17,555 nucleotides of DNA, from contig JAGCTZ010000164.1 of the NCBI GenBank assembly GCA_017963165.1, positions 1-17,555 on the forward strand, in the 5' to 3' direction. The stretch comes from Treponema sp. Lineage in GTDB: Bacteria; Spirochaetota; Spirochaetia; Treponematales; Treponemataceae. The position numbers were made by a program, and so were the translations under genes. Numbering within the stretch: position 1 is the stretch's first letter; each line of letters begins with the position of its first letter. Under the pieces are notes generated by a model, which saw only the letters and a list, made by a program, of their open reading frames with translations, made no database searches and was not told the DNA's origin. This document shows, piece by piece, positions 7,598-15,692 of this stretch.

Positions 7598-9223
7598 ATG
7601 ATAAAGCAGGCTTTATTTCATGTTGAAAACACAGAAGGTGTTGTTGATTTAGCACGTTTTCTTTCGGACTTTGGCTGGACAATTTTAAGTGCAAACAGAA
7701 CAGAAGAGCTCTTAAGAAAAGAAAAAATTCCTGTACAGCGGGAACAGGCTCTTGTCGAAAATAATCTTTACCTTAATGACACCTCTAATCTGATTCAACG
7801 AATTGTAGGCTCAACCTTTCTTGAAGAACAACAGAATAATACTTCTTATAATGGAAACATTGGTCTTGTCTGTATGAACGTGCAGCCGGCCCTTCATTCT
7901 GTTAATTCTGAAAAAAAGTTAAAGTCTATTACAAGGCCTTTCAATTTCTTTATTTCCCAGATTCTGCGCGATGCTTTTCTTAATTATGAAAACATCCTTA
8001 TTCTCTGTGATCCGGCTGACTATAAAGAAGCAATGATTCAGCTTAGAACAGACAGTATTGATCCAAACTTTAGAATTTATCTTGCAGCAAAAGCTCTTAA
8101 TCTTGTCTCTGCCTACGATGGTGGAATTGCAAGTTCAATTCTTTTGGATTCAAAGACAAATACAGATTTCTTAAACTACATGACTTATCCATTCGAAAAG
8201 CAGTTCGGTCTTAAATCTGGTTCAAATCCGCAGCAGGAAGCCTGTCTGTACAAATGTCAGGGAGGACCTGGTTTTCTTGGAACTGTTCAAAAGCAGCAGG
8301 GAAAAGAACTTACCTACAATACAATTTCAGACATTTCTTTTGCATGGGAACAAATCTGCATGCTTTCCACAAATCTTAAAAATCAATTTTCTGTAAAAAG
8401 TGTAAACTGCGACGGATATAAATTTGAAACACAGTTTACTCCTTTGACAGGAACAGTTTTTACAATTGCAATCAAGCATAAGTCAATTCTTGGAGCATCA
8501 CTTTCTACAAACATTCTTGATTCTTTCAGAAACACTTATACTTATGATATAAAAAAGATTCATGAAGTAACAATTGCAAGCAGTGCCGTTATTGATGAAG
8601 CAGCAGCTTCCGAAATCATTGCATGCGATTCTTCTGCTTTTTCAACAGTTGTTGCCCCAGGCTTTACAAGTGAAGCAAAACAGATTCTTTCTTCTAATAA
8701 AAAAATCAATCTTATTCAGCTTTCTAAAATCGCGACTGCTGACTATGATATGGAGCTCATAAATGGAGCTATTCTATTCCAGTCGAAAGATAAGATTCTG
8801 TTTAATCATTGGGATGTAAAAACAAAAAACAGACCGGGACAGGTTTTTGCCGATCAAATGGCCTTTGGAACAATTCTTACAATGGGCTCCCGTTCTTACA
8901 GTGCTGTACTCCTTAAAAGCAATACTGTTGTGGGAATATCTCAAGCCTGCAAGACACCAGAGCGTGCAGTAGAAGTAGCACTGGCAGAAGCAATTCTTCA
9001 TAAACAAAACAATAAAAATATCGAAAATAATGAAATTTTAGCAGATGTTCTTGTCTGTGATTCACCAATTCCTTTGTGTGAACCAATCCAAAAGCTTTCT
9101 GATTCAGGCCTTAAAGCAATCATTCAGCCTGGTGGAAGTCTTAATGACAGTGAATTCATCAACTTCTGCAATGACCATCTTATTTCAATGATATTTACAG
9201 GAATGTCACATATAAGCTGTTGA
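7598..9223 (+). CDS. Diverged PurH-like protein, 541 aa
   Basis: Resembles bifunctional PurH (AICAR formyltransferase / IMP cyclohydrolase, last two steps of purine synthesis) along its whole length but has lost key motifs. Matching blocks: the N-terminal ALFHVENTEGVVDLARFL (5-22), LCDPADY (136-142), RIYLAAKALNLVSAYDGGIA (159-178), LKSGSNPQQEACLYK (205-219, PurH LRYGxNPHQ), GKELTYN (235-241), the KH dyad at 293-294 and the C-terminal IIQPGGSLND followed by FTGMSH. Lost: the cyclohydrolase STGGT motif is SANRT here, the GRVKTLHP block is absent, the IDIGG block reads FISQI, and the Pro of KHxxPxGA is Leu. The cyclohydrolase is therefore probably inactive; transferase activity is uncertain. No other pur gene is nearby. 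The mraY-like gene follows after 40 nt. I leave the symbol blank because function may differ from PurH. Confidence 0.8.
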   Translation: MIKQALFHVENTEGVVDLARFLSDFGWTILSANRTEELLRKEKIPVQREQALVENNLYLNDTSNLIQRIVGSTFLEEQQNNTSYNGNIGLVCMNVQPALHSVNSEKKLKSITRPFNFFISQILRDAFLNYENILILCDPADYKEAMIQLRTDSIDPNFRIYLAAKALNLVSAYDGGIASSILLDSKTNTDFLNYMTYPFEKQFGLKSGSNPQQEACLYKCQGGPGFLGTVQKQQGKELTYNTISDISFAWEQICMLSTNLKNQFSVKSVNCDGYKFETQFTPLTGTVFTIAIKHKSILGASLSTNILDSFRNTYTYDIKKIHEVTIASSAVIDEAAASEIIACDSSAFSTVVAPGFTSEAKQILSSNKKINLIQLSKIATADYDMELINGAILFQSKDKILFNHWDVKTKNRPGQVFADQMAFGTILTMGSRSYSAVLLKSNTVVGISQACKTPERAVEVALAEAILHKQNNKNIENNEILADVLVCDSPIPLCEPIQKLSDSGLKAIIQPGGSLNDSEFINFCNDHLISMIFTGMSHISC

Positions 9224-9263
9224 TATCCGAATATTATAAACAGAAAAACTAAAGAAGGATTTT

Positions 9264-10340
9264 ATGATTTACTACTTAGGTCAATATCTTCAACAATACT
9301 GGGGTCCGGCACGACTCCTCTCTTCATACGCAGTTCTTATTGCTGCTGCTTTGTACACAGGTTATTTTGCTGCCTATAAGCTTATTCCAAAATTTTTTGA
9401 CAAGCTTCCGCATGATCGTGGTCGTGAATTTACTTTGACAGAAAATGCAGAAGCTGCTAAAGGAAAACCTACCGGCGCCGGAATTGTCTTTATTACAATT
9501 TTTGTCATCATCTGTTTTCTTTTTGTTCCTATGACCTGGATGCGAGCCTCAATAATCGTTTTAACCTGGCTTACAATGCTTACAGGCTATCTTGATGACA
9601 GAAGTGTAAAATCCTGGGGAGAATATCTAAAGGGTGCGCTTGACCTTATAATAAGTATTGCAACTTCTTTTATTCTTTTTTATGGAATTAAGAATTCTTC
9701 TGCAGACGGAATTGTAAGATTCTGGCTTCCATTTATTTCAAATGAAATTGCTGTACATCCAGTTGTTTACATTATTATTTGTACAATACTGCTGTGGACT
9801 TCTATTAATACAACAAACTGTACAGATGGCGTAGACGGACTTTCGGCTACACTTGTCCTTATAGCATTGCTTACACTTGGTGCAGTCTTTTATTTTGTTC
9901 TTGGACATAAAGACATTTCGGCATATCTTCTTCTTCCTCATATTCCGGCTGGTGCAAACTGGGCTATAATGCTTTTTGCAATGGCAGGTGTTGTCATGGG
10001 TTATTTATGGCTTAATGCCTTCCCAAGCAAATGTCTTATGGGTGACGCAGGCAGCCGAGCCTTAGGATTTTTCCTTGGTGTTTGTGTAATGGTAAGCGGT
10101 AACCCGTTCCTTATTTTTGCAACAAGCTCAATCATTCTTGTAAACGGTGGAATGGGACTTTTAAAGGTTGCACTTCTCCGCTTCTTTAAAATCCATATTT
10201 TCGAAAATATAAGATTCCCGCTTCATGATCATATGAGAAAAAATCGAGGCTGGTCTCCGACACAGGTTCTTATAAAATTTATGATTATGCAGATACTTAT
10301 AACCTGTGCAATTCTTGGTATATTCTTTAAAATCAGATAG
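9264..10340 (+). CDS. mraY: Phospho-N-acetylmuramoyl-pentapeptide transferase (MraY-like), 358 aa
   Basis: Integral membrane enzyme that moves phospho-MurNAc-pentapeptide from UDP to undecaprenyl phosphate, giving lipid I, the first membrane step of peptidoglycan synthesis. About ten hydrophobic segments alternate with the family's cytoplasmic motifs: GKPTGAGIVFI (67-77), YLDDRS with the metal-binding D111-D112, NCTDGVDGL (185-193), LMGDAGSRALGF with D261, and a final HDH at 321-323 in RFPLHDHMRK, the place of the HHH motif in E. coli MraY. The length agrees with the family (about 360 aa). The ribosome site GAAGGA lies 6 nt before ATG. It is not beside murE, murF, murD or ftsW as usual, but behind the PurH-like gene. 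WecA-type transferases are related, but the spacing of motifs and the full length favour MraY. Confidence 0.88.
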   Translation: MIYYLGQYLQQYWGPARLLSSYAVLIAAALYTGYFAAYKLIPKFFDKLPHDRGREFTLTENAEAAKGKPTGAGIVFITIFVIICFLFVPMTWMRASIIVLTWLTMLTGYLDDRSVKSWGEYLKGALDLIISIATSFILFYGIKNSSADGIVRFWLPFISNEIAVHPVVYIIICTILLWTSINTTNCTDGVDGLSATLVLIALLTLGAVFYFVLGHKDISAYLLLPHIPAGANWAIMLFAMAGVVMGYLWLNAFPSKCLMGDAGSRALGFFLGVCVMVSGNPFLIFATSSIILVNGGMGLLKVALLRFFKIHIFENIRFPLHDHMRKNRGWSPTQVLIKFMIMQILITCAILGIFFKIR

Positions 10341-10365
10341 ACGACAAACTTCGTGATTAAAGAGA

Positions 10366-12732
10366 TTATAAAACAAGCTTAAGCTTAAGCTTCTCTTCTG
10401 GGATTCCGTATTTACCAGGCAGAAGCTTATGCTTAATTACCTTTCCATCCTTCCATTCAAAATCAAGGAACCAGCCGCCTTTTACAGCTATGCCATGAAC
10501 AGAACCAGACTGCCAGCCTTGTTCTTCCGGAAGAGCCGGTAAAAGCTTTATGAAAACATTGCCTTCATCATCAAATTCACTTTGAACAAGCATGCGGATT
10601 ATAGCAGCAAGAGAACCAAAGTTTCCGTCAATCTGGAACGGCGGATGATTATCAAGAAGATTAGGCAGAGTTGAATTCTTAAAAAGTTTAATGACAGAAG
10701 CCAGTGCCTGATTTCCCATACCAAGTTGAGCCCAGAAATTAATAATCCATGACTGGCTCCATCCCGTGTGACCACCGCCAGCCGAAAGACGTTTTTCCAG
10801 AGTTTTTATAGCAGCCTGGCACAATGCAGGAGTTTTTTCCAGAGTAATTGTATGTCCTGGATATAAGCCGTACAAATGAGAAATATGTCTGTGTCCAGGT
10901 TCAACTTCTATAACTTCGCGATTCCATTCCATAAGGGAACCGTCAGAATTTAATTCAGGCTTTTTAAGATGAGCAAGCACATAATCAAACGAATCAAAAT
11001 CCTGTGAACTGTAGCTTTTACCTTTTTTATCGGAACAACCATCTTTTAAAACTGCCTGTGCTTTTTTACAGCCAGTAAAAAGATGTTCCAGGATCATATT
11101 ATCCATTTCGCAGCCTTCTGTAAAAGCACCTACTTCGCCTGTTTTTGTAACATAAGTATTTTCAGGAGAAAGACTAGGATTTATTACAAGATATGGTTTT
11201 CCATCATCAGCCAGAATTGAACACGGCACAAGATAATCTACAAAGAATAGAGCGGCCTCGTGCATAAGATAATAATACTTTTTAAGGAACGCTTTATCCT
11301 GTGTATATTCAAAATGTTCAATAATATGAGTAGCAAGCCAGGCGGCACCAAGCACCCAATAAGTTGCAGGCAGCCACGCATCCTGAGGAGAAGCATCACC
11401 CCAGTAATCTGTATTATGATGAAGTACATAACCACGACAACCATACATCCTTTGAGCGACATAACGGCCATTTTCATAACAGCGTTCCAGCAGCGCAAAA
11501 AGCGGAAATTCACATTCACTCAGGGCCGTCATATTTACAGGCCAGTAATTCATCTGTGCATTTATATTTATTGTGTACTTACTCTGCCACGGTGGTTCCA
11601 TAGATCCATTCCACAAGCCTTGAAGTGTAAGCGGAAGAACTCCAGGAACACGGCTTCCACTTATGAGCAGATATCGTGAAAAGTTTATATATTGATTTAC
11701 AAGCGCTGTATTTGAAGGAGAAGCGGCCTTTAAAAGCTCAGGTGTTGACAGCTCCTTCACTTGAATGTCATCACCTATCTTTACACACATTCTGTCCCAA
11801 TAGTTTTTATATTCAACCAGATGCCAGCCAAAGAAATCTTCGGCAGCAGCACTAAGTCCAAGTTTTTTAATCTGCTCTTTTATTTTCGTTAAGTTTAACT
11901 TACAAGCCCCAGTCCAGACATTTTTTCTTACAAGCTTGTCAAACTTTTTCTTTGAAAGCGGCTTATCATTCCATTTAGGGTTCCACTTAAGACTTTGAAT
12001 ATCTATAAAAAATAACACTTCATCACAGGCCTTTCCATAAAGACAGACACCTCTGACACCACTTTCGCCACCCGAAGCAACTGCTCCTGCACCAGCGCAA
12101 AAAGGAATACCATGCGAATCTTCAAGGAAAATAAAACCGTCACTTGTATTAATACTGTCGCACCAGATTCCACGATCAAGATATCCCGAATAATTAATCT
12201 TTCCCGGAACACTTGCAGAAACGTGCATAAAAAGAATATCATCAACAGCACTAATCCAGGTCCTGCGTGTAAACGTTGTACCTTCTTCATCAGTGTAAGT
12301 TACAAGTGTACAAGCTTCATCCAGAAAAAGTTCGCTTTTATAATTATCAAGACATGACAGCTCTGACTTATGCTGCAACGGCCAGCCAACAGCAAGCCCT
12401 TTATTTTTTTCAGAAAAGAAATCTATATGAAATTCACCGGCAGTCTGATACGCACGTTCATTAAAGCTTGTGCCGCTCATAGCTTCAAAACCCAAAGATT
12501 GAGCTTCGAGCACATGACCTTCCTTTACAAGAGTACGGATTTTTTCCAGATATTTTTTTGTATCAGGATTCGAACGATCCTGCGGTCCGCCTGACCATAT
12601 ACCTTCTTCATTAAGCTGAAGAACTTCATTACAGGGATGTGCCTTAACCATACAGCCAAGACGACCATTTCCAAGAGGCAGATACTGTTCCCATTTTTCA
12701 GGAACCGAAGTAAATAATAACCTGTCATTCAT
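10366..12732 (-). CDS. Glycoside hydrolase family 95 (alpha-L-fucosidase/galactosidase type), 788 aa
   Basis: Inverting glycosidase; characterised GH95 members remove terminal alpha-1,2-L-fucose or L-galactose from plant xyloglucan, pectin or host glycans. N-terminal beta domain: LPLGNGRLGCMV (18-29) and LNEEGIWSGGP (40-50). The (alpha/alpha)6 catalytic domain contains INAQMNYWPVN (390-400), HHNTDYWGD (438-446, with the catalytic-site Asn), SPEN (522-525, acid Glu), HISHLYGLYPGH (616-627), HTGWS (655-659) and DGNFG (702-706, with the conserved Asp). No signal peptide, so it probably acts in the cytoplasm on imported oligosaccharides. It starts 15 nt after trpR with no clear Shine-Dalgarno, so translation may be coupled. 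Its last codons contain three AAGCTT units (10375-10392) encoding KLKLKL, an 18-bp palindrome. It converges on mraY with a 25-bp gap. Confidence 0.93.
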   Translation of the reverse strand: MNDRLLFTSVPEKWEQYLPLGNGRLGCMVKAHPCNEVLQLNEEGIWSGGPQDRSNPDTKKYLEKIRTLVKEGHVLEAQSLGFEAMSGTSFNERAYQTAGEFHIDFFSEKNKGLAVGWPLQHKSELSCLDNYKSELFLDEACTLVTYTDEEGTTFTRRTWISAVDDILFMHVSASVPGKINYSGYLDRGIWCDSINTSDGFIFLEDSHGIPFCAGAGAVASGGESGVRGVCLYGKACDEVLFFIDIQSLKWNPKWNDKPLSKKKFDKLVRKNVWTGACKLNLTKIKEQIKKLGLSAAAEDFFGWHLVEYKNYWDRMCVKIGDDIQVKELSTPELLKAASPSNTALVNQYINFSRYLLISGSRVPGVLPLTLQGLWNGSMEPPWQSKYTININAQMNYWPVNMTALSECEFPLFALLERCYENGRYVAQRMYGCRGYVLHHNTDYWGDASPQDAWLPATYWVLGAAWLATHIIEHFEYTQDKAFLKKYYYLMHEAALFFVDYLVPCSILADDGKPYLVINPSLSPENTYVTKTGEVGAFTEGCEMDNMILEHLFTGCKKAQAVLKDGCSDKKGKSYSSQDFDSFDYVLAHLKKPELNSDGSLMEWNREVIEVEPGHRHISHLYGLYPGHTITLEKTPALCQAAIKTLEKRLSAGGGHTGWSQSWIINFWAQLGMGNQALASVIKLFKNSTLPNLLDNHPPFQIDGNFGSLAAIIRMLVQSEFDDEGNVFIKLLPALPEEQGWQSGSVHGIAVKGGWFLDFEWKDGKVIKHKLLPGKYGIPEEKLKLKLVL

Positions 12733-12747
12733 AGCAGTATTTCAGAA

Positions 12748-13053
12748 TTATTCATTTTTAAGAGAATCAAGAATTTTACGGAATGCACTGTCGGGCTTTC
12801 TAAGCTCTTTAGAACCTCGCGTAATTTTACAAAGTGACATACTGAATTTTTTTGCAATGTCGCGCTGTGTTGTTCCCTTGTCAATTTCCTTTACTAAAAG
12901 CCAGCGGTTCGCAATATCTTTGCGTTCTGCAGGTGTAAAAAGGCATTCAATAAAATCATATGCAAGTTTCTCATCAGAAGTTGTTAGAATATGACATATT
13001 TCTTTCATAGACTGCTGTACGGCAAGTTCTGTTTCAGTTGTGTTTTCGTCCAT
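12748..13053 (-). CDS. trpR: Trp-repressor family protein (TrpR-like), 101 aa
   Basis: DNA-binding repressor of the TrpR superfamily. The helical core and helix-turn-helix are clear: FTPAERKDIANRWLLVKEI (39-57) then TTQRDIAKKFSMSLCKITRG (61-80). The ITRGS signature is intact. By alignment, R50 and R79 occupy the places of E. coli R54 and R84, which contact L-tryptophan, so co-repressor binding is plausible. Length and C-terminus (SKELRKPDSAFRKIL) also fit TrpR, including the chlamydial type; YerC/YecD relatives are the alternative. No trp gene is in the window. Instead it is the first gene of a transcript with a GH95 glycosidase. TATAAT six bases before the ATG predicts a leaderless mRNA. Confidence 0.85.
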   Translation of the reverse strand: MDENTTETELAVQQSMKEICHILTTSDEKLAYDFIECLFTPAERKDIANRWLLVKEIDKGTTQRDIAKKFSMSLCKITRGSKELRKPDSAFRKILDSLKNE

Positions 13054-13059
13054 AGAAAC

Positions 13060-13088
13060 ATTATAGCATATAAAACATACTTTTTAAA
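13060..13088 (-). promoter_or_regulatory. Promoter of trpR-GH95, leaderless
   Basis: On the minus strand: TTTAAA (13083-13088, 4 of 6), a 17-nt spacer, then an extended -10 TGCTATAAT with TATAAT at 13060-13065. Six bases (gtttct) then lead to the ATG. There is no Shine-Dalgarno. I see no obvious palindromic Trp operator overlapping it. Confidence 0.7.
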
Positions 13089-13155
13089 CCAAAAATACAA
13101 TAAATCTCAAATAATCAAGGGCATCTGCATTATAAAACAATTTATTTTCAAAAAT

Positions 13156-13300
13156 GAAAAAAGCTCCCGTGGGGAACCTGTCTTTGTTCCGCCGAGTACG
13201 CTGAATAGAAATTATTCTACCGTGCAAATCTGCCTGCGGCAGCTTTGCACTTCCAGCGTACTATGCTCCACAAAGCCAGAACCCCCACTCCGCTTTTTTC
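13156..13300. repeat. 101-bp structured repeat, copy 2, with extra outer arms
   Basis: The core 13183-13283 is identical to 41-141. Here the element is longer: GAAAAAAGC (13156-13164) pairs with GCTTTTTTC (13292-13300), GTGGGG (13169-13174) with CCCCAC (13283-13288), and CTTTG (13182-13186) with CAAAG (13271-13275). These close over the stem AGTACGCTG (13195-13203) / CAGCGTACT (13254-13262) and its two inner hairpins. Both strands end in a T-run, so it may terminate the mrp-GH3 transcript that runs in from the right. It occupies most of the 300-bp gap between GH3 and trpR. Confidence 0.85.
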
Positions 13301-13327
13301 ATAATTTCTACAGTAAAGTTTTATAAT
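13298..13327 (+). promoter_or_regulatory. Promoter-like sequence attached to repeat copy 2
   Basis: TTCATA (13298-13303), an 18-nt spacer, then TATAAT (13322-13327). It is the same arrangement as groEL P1 (157-186). No plus-strand gene follows; a transcript would run antisense into the 3' end of the GH3 gene at 13354. It may be inactive. Confidence 0.4.
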
Positions 13328-13353
13328 GCAGATGTCCTAACAAAAAATCATCA

Positions 13354-14516
13354 TTAATTGTCAGATGTTTCGAAAGTTTCTAGCGGAATGATGCCATAAG
13401 AATATTTAAGATTTATTATTCTAAAAAGTTTTTTGTTTATTGCTTCTTCAGAAAGCTCTCCAGAAGTAACAGCTTTTTTTACAGCATCATAAGCTTTATT
13501 AAGATTATCAGGCATAAGTACAATATCAACACCTGCCTTTAATGCCATAAGTGCTGCTTCACCCGCAGAAAAACTGTCAGTAATAGCCTTCATTCTAAAG
13601 GAATCTGTTATTACCAGACCGTCAAAATTAAAATCATTTCTAAGAATATCAATCATGGGTTCAGACAAAGTTGCAGGCAGATTTTCCGTAATCTCTGGAA
13701 CAATAATATGCCCAAGCATAATAACAGAAGCACCAGCCTTAATCCCATTTATAAACGGCAGGAACTCCCATTCTTCAAGCTCTTCCCTGGTTTTATCCAG
13801 AATTGCAGCCCCATTATGACTGTCTGCGGTAGTAGCACCATGCCCCGGAAAATGTTTTAATGAACAAAGCATACAACTGTCGATAAAGCCCGAAACAGAA
13901 TCATAAACTGCCTGTGAAACAAGTTCCGGATCGCTTGCAAAAGCTCTGGAACCAATCACTCCACCATCATCAACCGAAATGTCTGCAACGGGAGCAAAAT
14001 CAAGATTAAAACCATAATATCTCAAGTAAGAAGAAATAGTTTTATACATATTATATGGATCGGGACATTCATCTGCGGCAGAAAAAACTGGAACAGGGAA
14101 AGAATTATTATTCCCTATTCTTGCAACCTTTCCACCCTCTTCATCTACGGCAACAAACATCCCGCGAGCAGCAAAAACATTTGTAAGTTCTTTAGTCTGA
14201 TAAGGATATTTTATATTACCGCCAAACAGAATAACACCAGAAACAGGCTTTTGTTCAAGGCTGGCAATTAATTCAGGATTTTCCCGTGTAAGATAATCAC
14301 CATCAAGCGTGTTGTTATCAAGAAGCTGTTCCGGAGTAACAATAAAAAGAGAATAAATCTTTTCATCTAAAGACATTGAAGAAATTTTCGCGTTAACTAC
14401 TTCAGGGTCAACCTGAATTAAAGGAACCAGCTCTGAATCTAAAGTATCATTTGAAGAAACACCAGTACAGGCAGATAAAAAGACTATAGCGAAAAATGGT
14501 AAAAACTTAGACCATT

Positions 14517-14529
<13 letters not shown>
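13354..14529 (-). CDS. GH3 beta-N-acetylhexosaminidase (NagZ type), lipoprotein, probable ATT start
   Basis: Retaining GH3 enzyme of the NagZ type, which removes beta-N-acetylglucosamine from muropeptides or chitin-like glycans. Numbered from the ATT start (391 aa): FVAVDEEGGKVARI near 125-138, KHFPGHG (225-231), the general acid/base loop DSH (236-238) and VITDSFRM with nucleophile D309. Start choice: the first ATG (14376) gives 340 aa, but the frame is open 51 codons further and encodes a lipoprotein signal (AKIKWSKFLPFFAIVFL, then SAC). An in-frame TAG at 14578-14580 bounds it, and no ATG, GTG or TTG lies between. ATT at 14529-14527 sits 8 nt after GAGGTG, inside the end of mrp (13-bp overlap). 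NagZ of E. coli is cytoplasmic; this copy appears to be exported and anchored. The ATT start is inference; the signal peptide is read directly. Confidence 0.85.
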
Positions 14530-15347
<818 letters not shown>

Positions 15348-15366
15348 GTTTATACCTCTTATAGTA

Positions 15367-15395
15367 AATATAATAAGGAAAAACTATAAAAGCAA
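15367..15395 (-). promoter_or_regulatory. Candidate promoter of mrp-GH3
   Basis: On the minus strand: TTGCTT (15390-15395), a 17-nt spacer and TATATT (15367-15372, 5 of 6). The leader would be about 12 nt long and includes the Shine-Dalgarno. The -35 match is weak (3 of 6). Confidence 0.4.
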
Positions 15396-15410
15396 GAAAA
15401 AATTCTTAAG

Positions 15411-15582
15411 AAAAAATGGCTCCCAGGCGAAGTCCGTATTCAAAACCGCGGGCTTCGCCCGCTACATGCTGCAGTGCCTCGCCCGCTACATGCTGCAGTG
15501 CCTTGTAATTATATACGTAGCCGCTCGCGCGGCTGCACTGCAGAATGTTTTTGAATACGGCCTTCCCCTTCCGCCATTTTTT
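15411..15582. repeat. Large structured inverted-repeat element in a divergent gap
   Basis: The outer arms AAAAAATGGC (15411-15420) and GCCATTTTTT (15573-15582) are perfect complements. Inside, CCGTATTCAAAA (15434-15445) pairs perfectly with TTTTGAATACGG (15549-15560). The interior is GC-rich, unlike its surroundings. It holds hairpin GCGGGC-ttc-GCCCGC (15448-15462), hairpin AGCCGC-tcgc-GCGGCT (15519-15534) and stem CTGCAGTGC / GCACTGCAG (15493-15501 with 15535-15543). It lies between the divergent mrp and putP genes, where no terminator is needed. It has the same layout as the elements at 1973 and 13156 but not the same sequence. Confidence 0.85.
15456..15503. repeat. Perfect 24-bp tandem duplication
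   Basis: Positions 15456-15479 are repeated exactly at 15480-15503. Each copy contains TACATGCTGCAGTGCC, and either copy can pair with GCACTGCAG at 15535-15543. The element can therefore fold two ways, and the duplication looks recent. Confidence 0.92.
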
Positions 15583-15634
15583 AGATAATTTTCCTTAATA
15601 TATATATCAAACACATTATCCGTAAATATTACTA

Positions 15635-15663
15635 TTGAGCAGAACAAGAAATGGGTTTATAAT
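15635..15663 (+). promoter_or_regulatory. Promoter of putP
   Basis: TTGAGC (15635-15640, 4 of 6), a 17-nt spacer and a perfect TATAAT (15658-15663). The predicted start near 15670 gives a 23-nt leader containing the ribosome site GAGGT just before the ATG at 15693. Confidence 0.75.
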
Positions 15664-15692
15664 ATTACAAAATAAACAAATGAGGTAAAAAA

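Noticed and set aside
12991..13326. 111-aa open frame
   Set aside because: It lies antisense to trpR and then through the 101-bp repeat; the composition is not protein-like.
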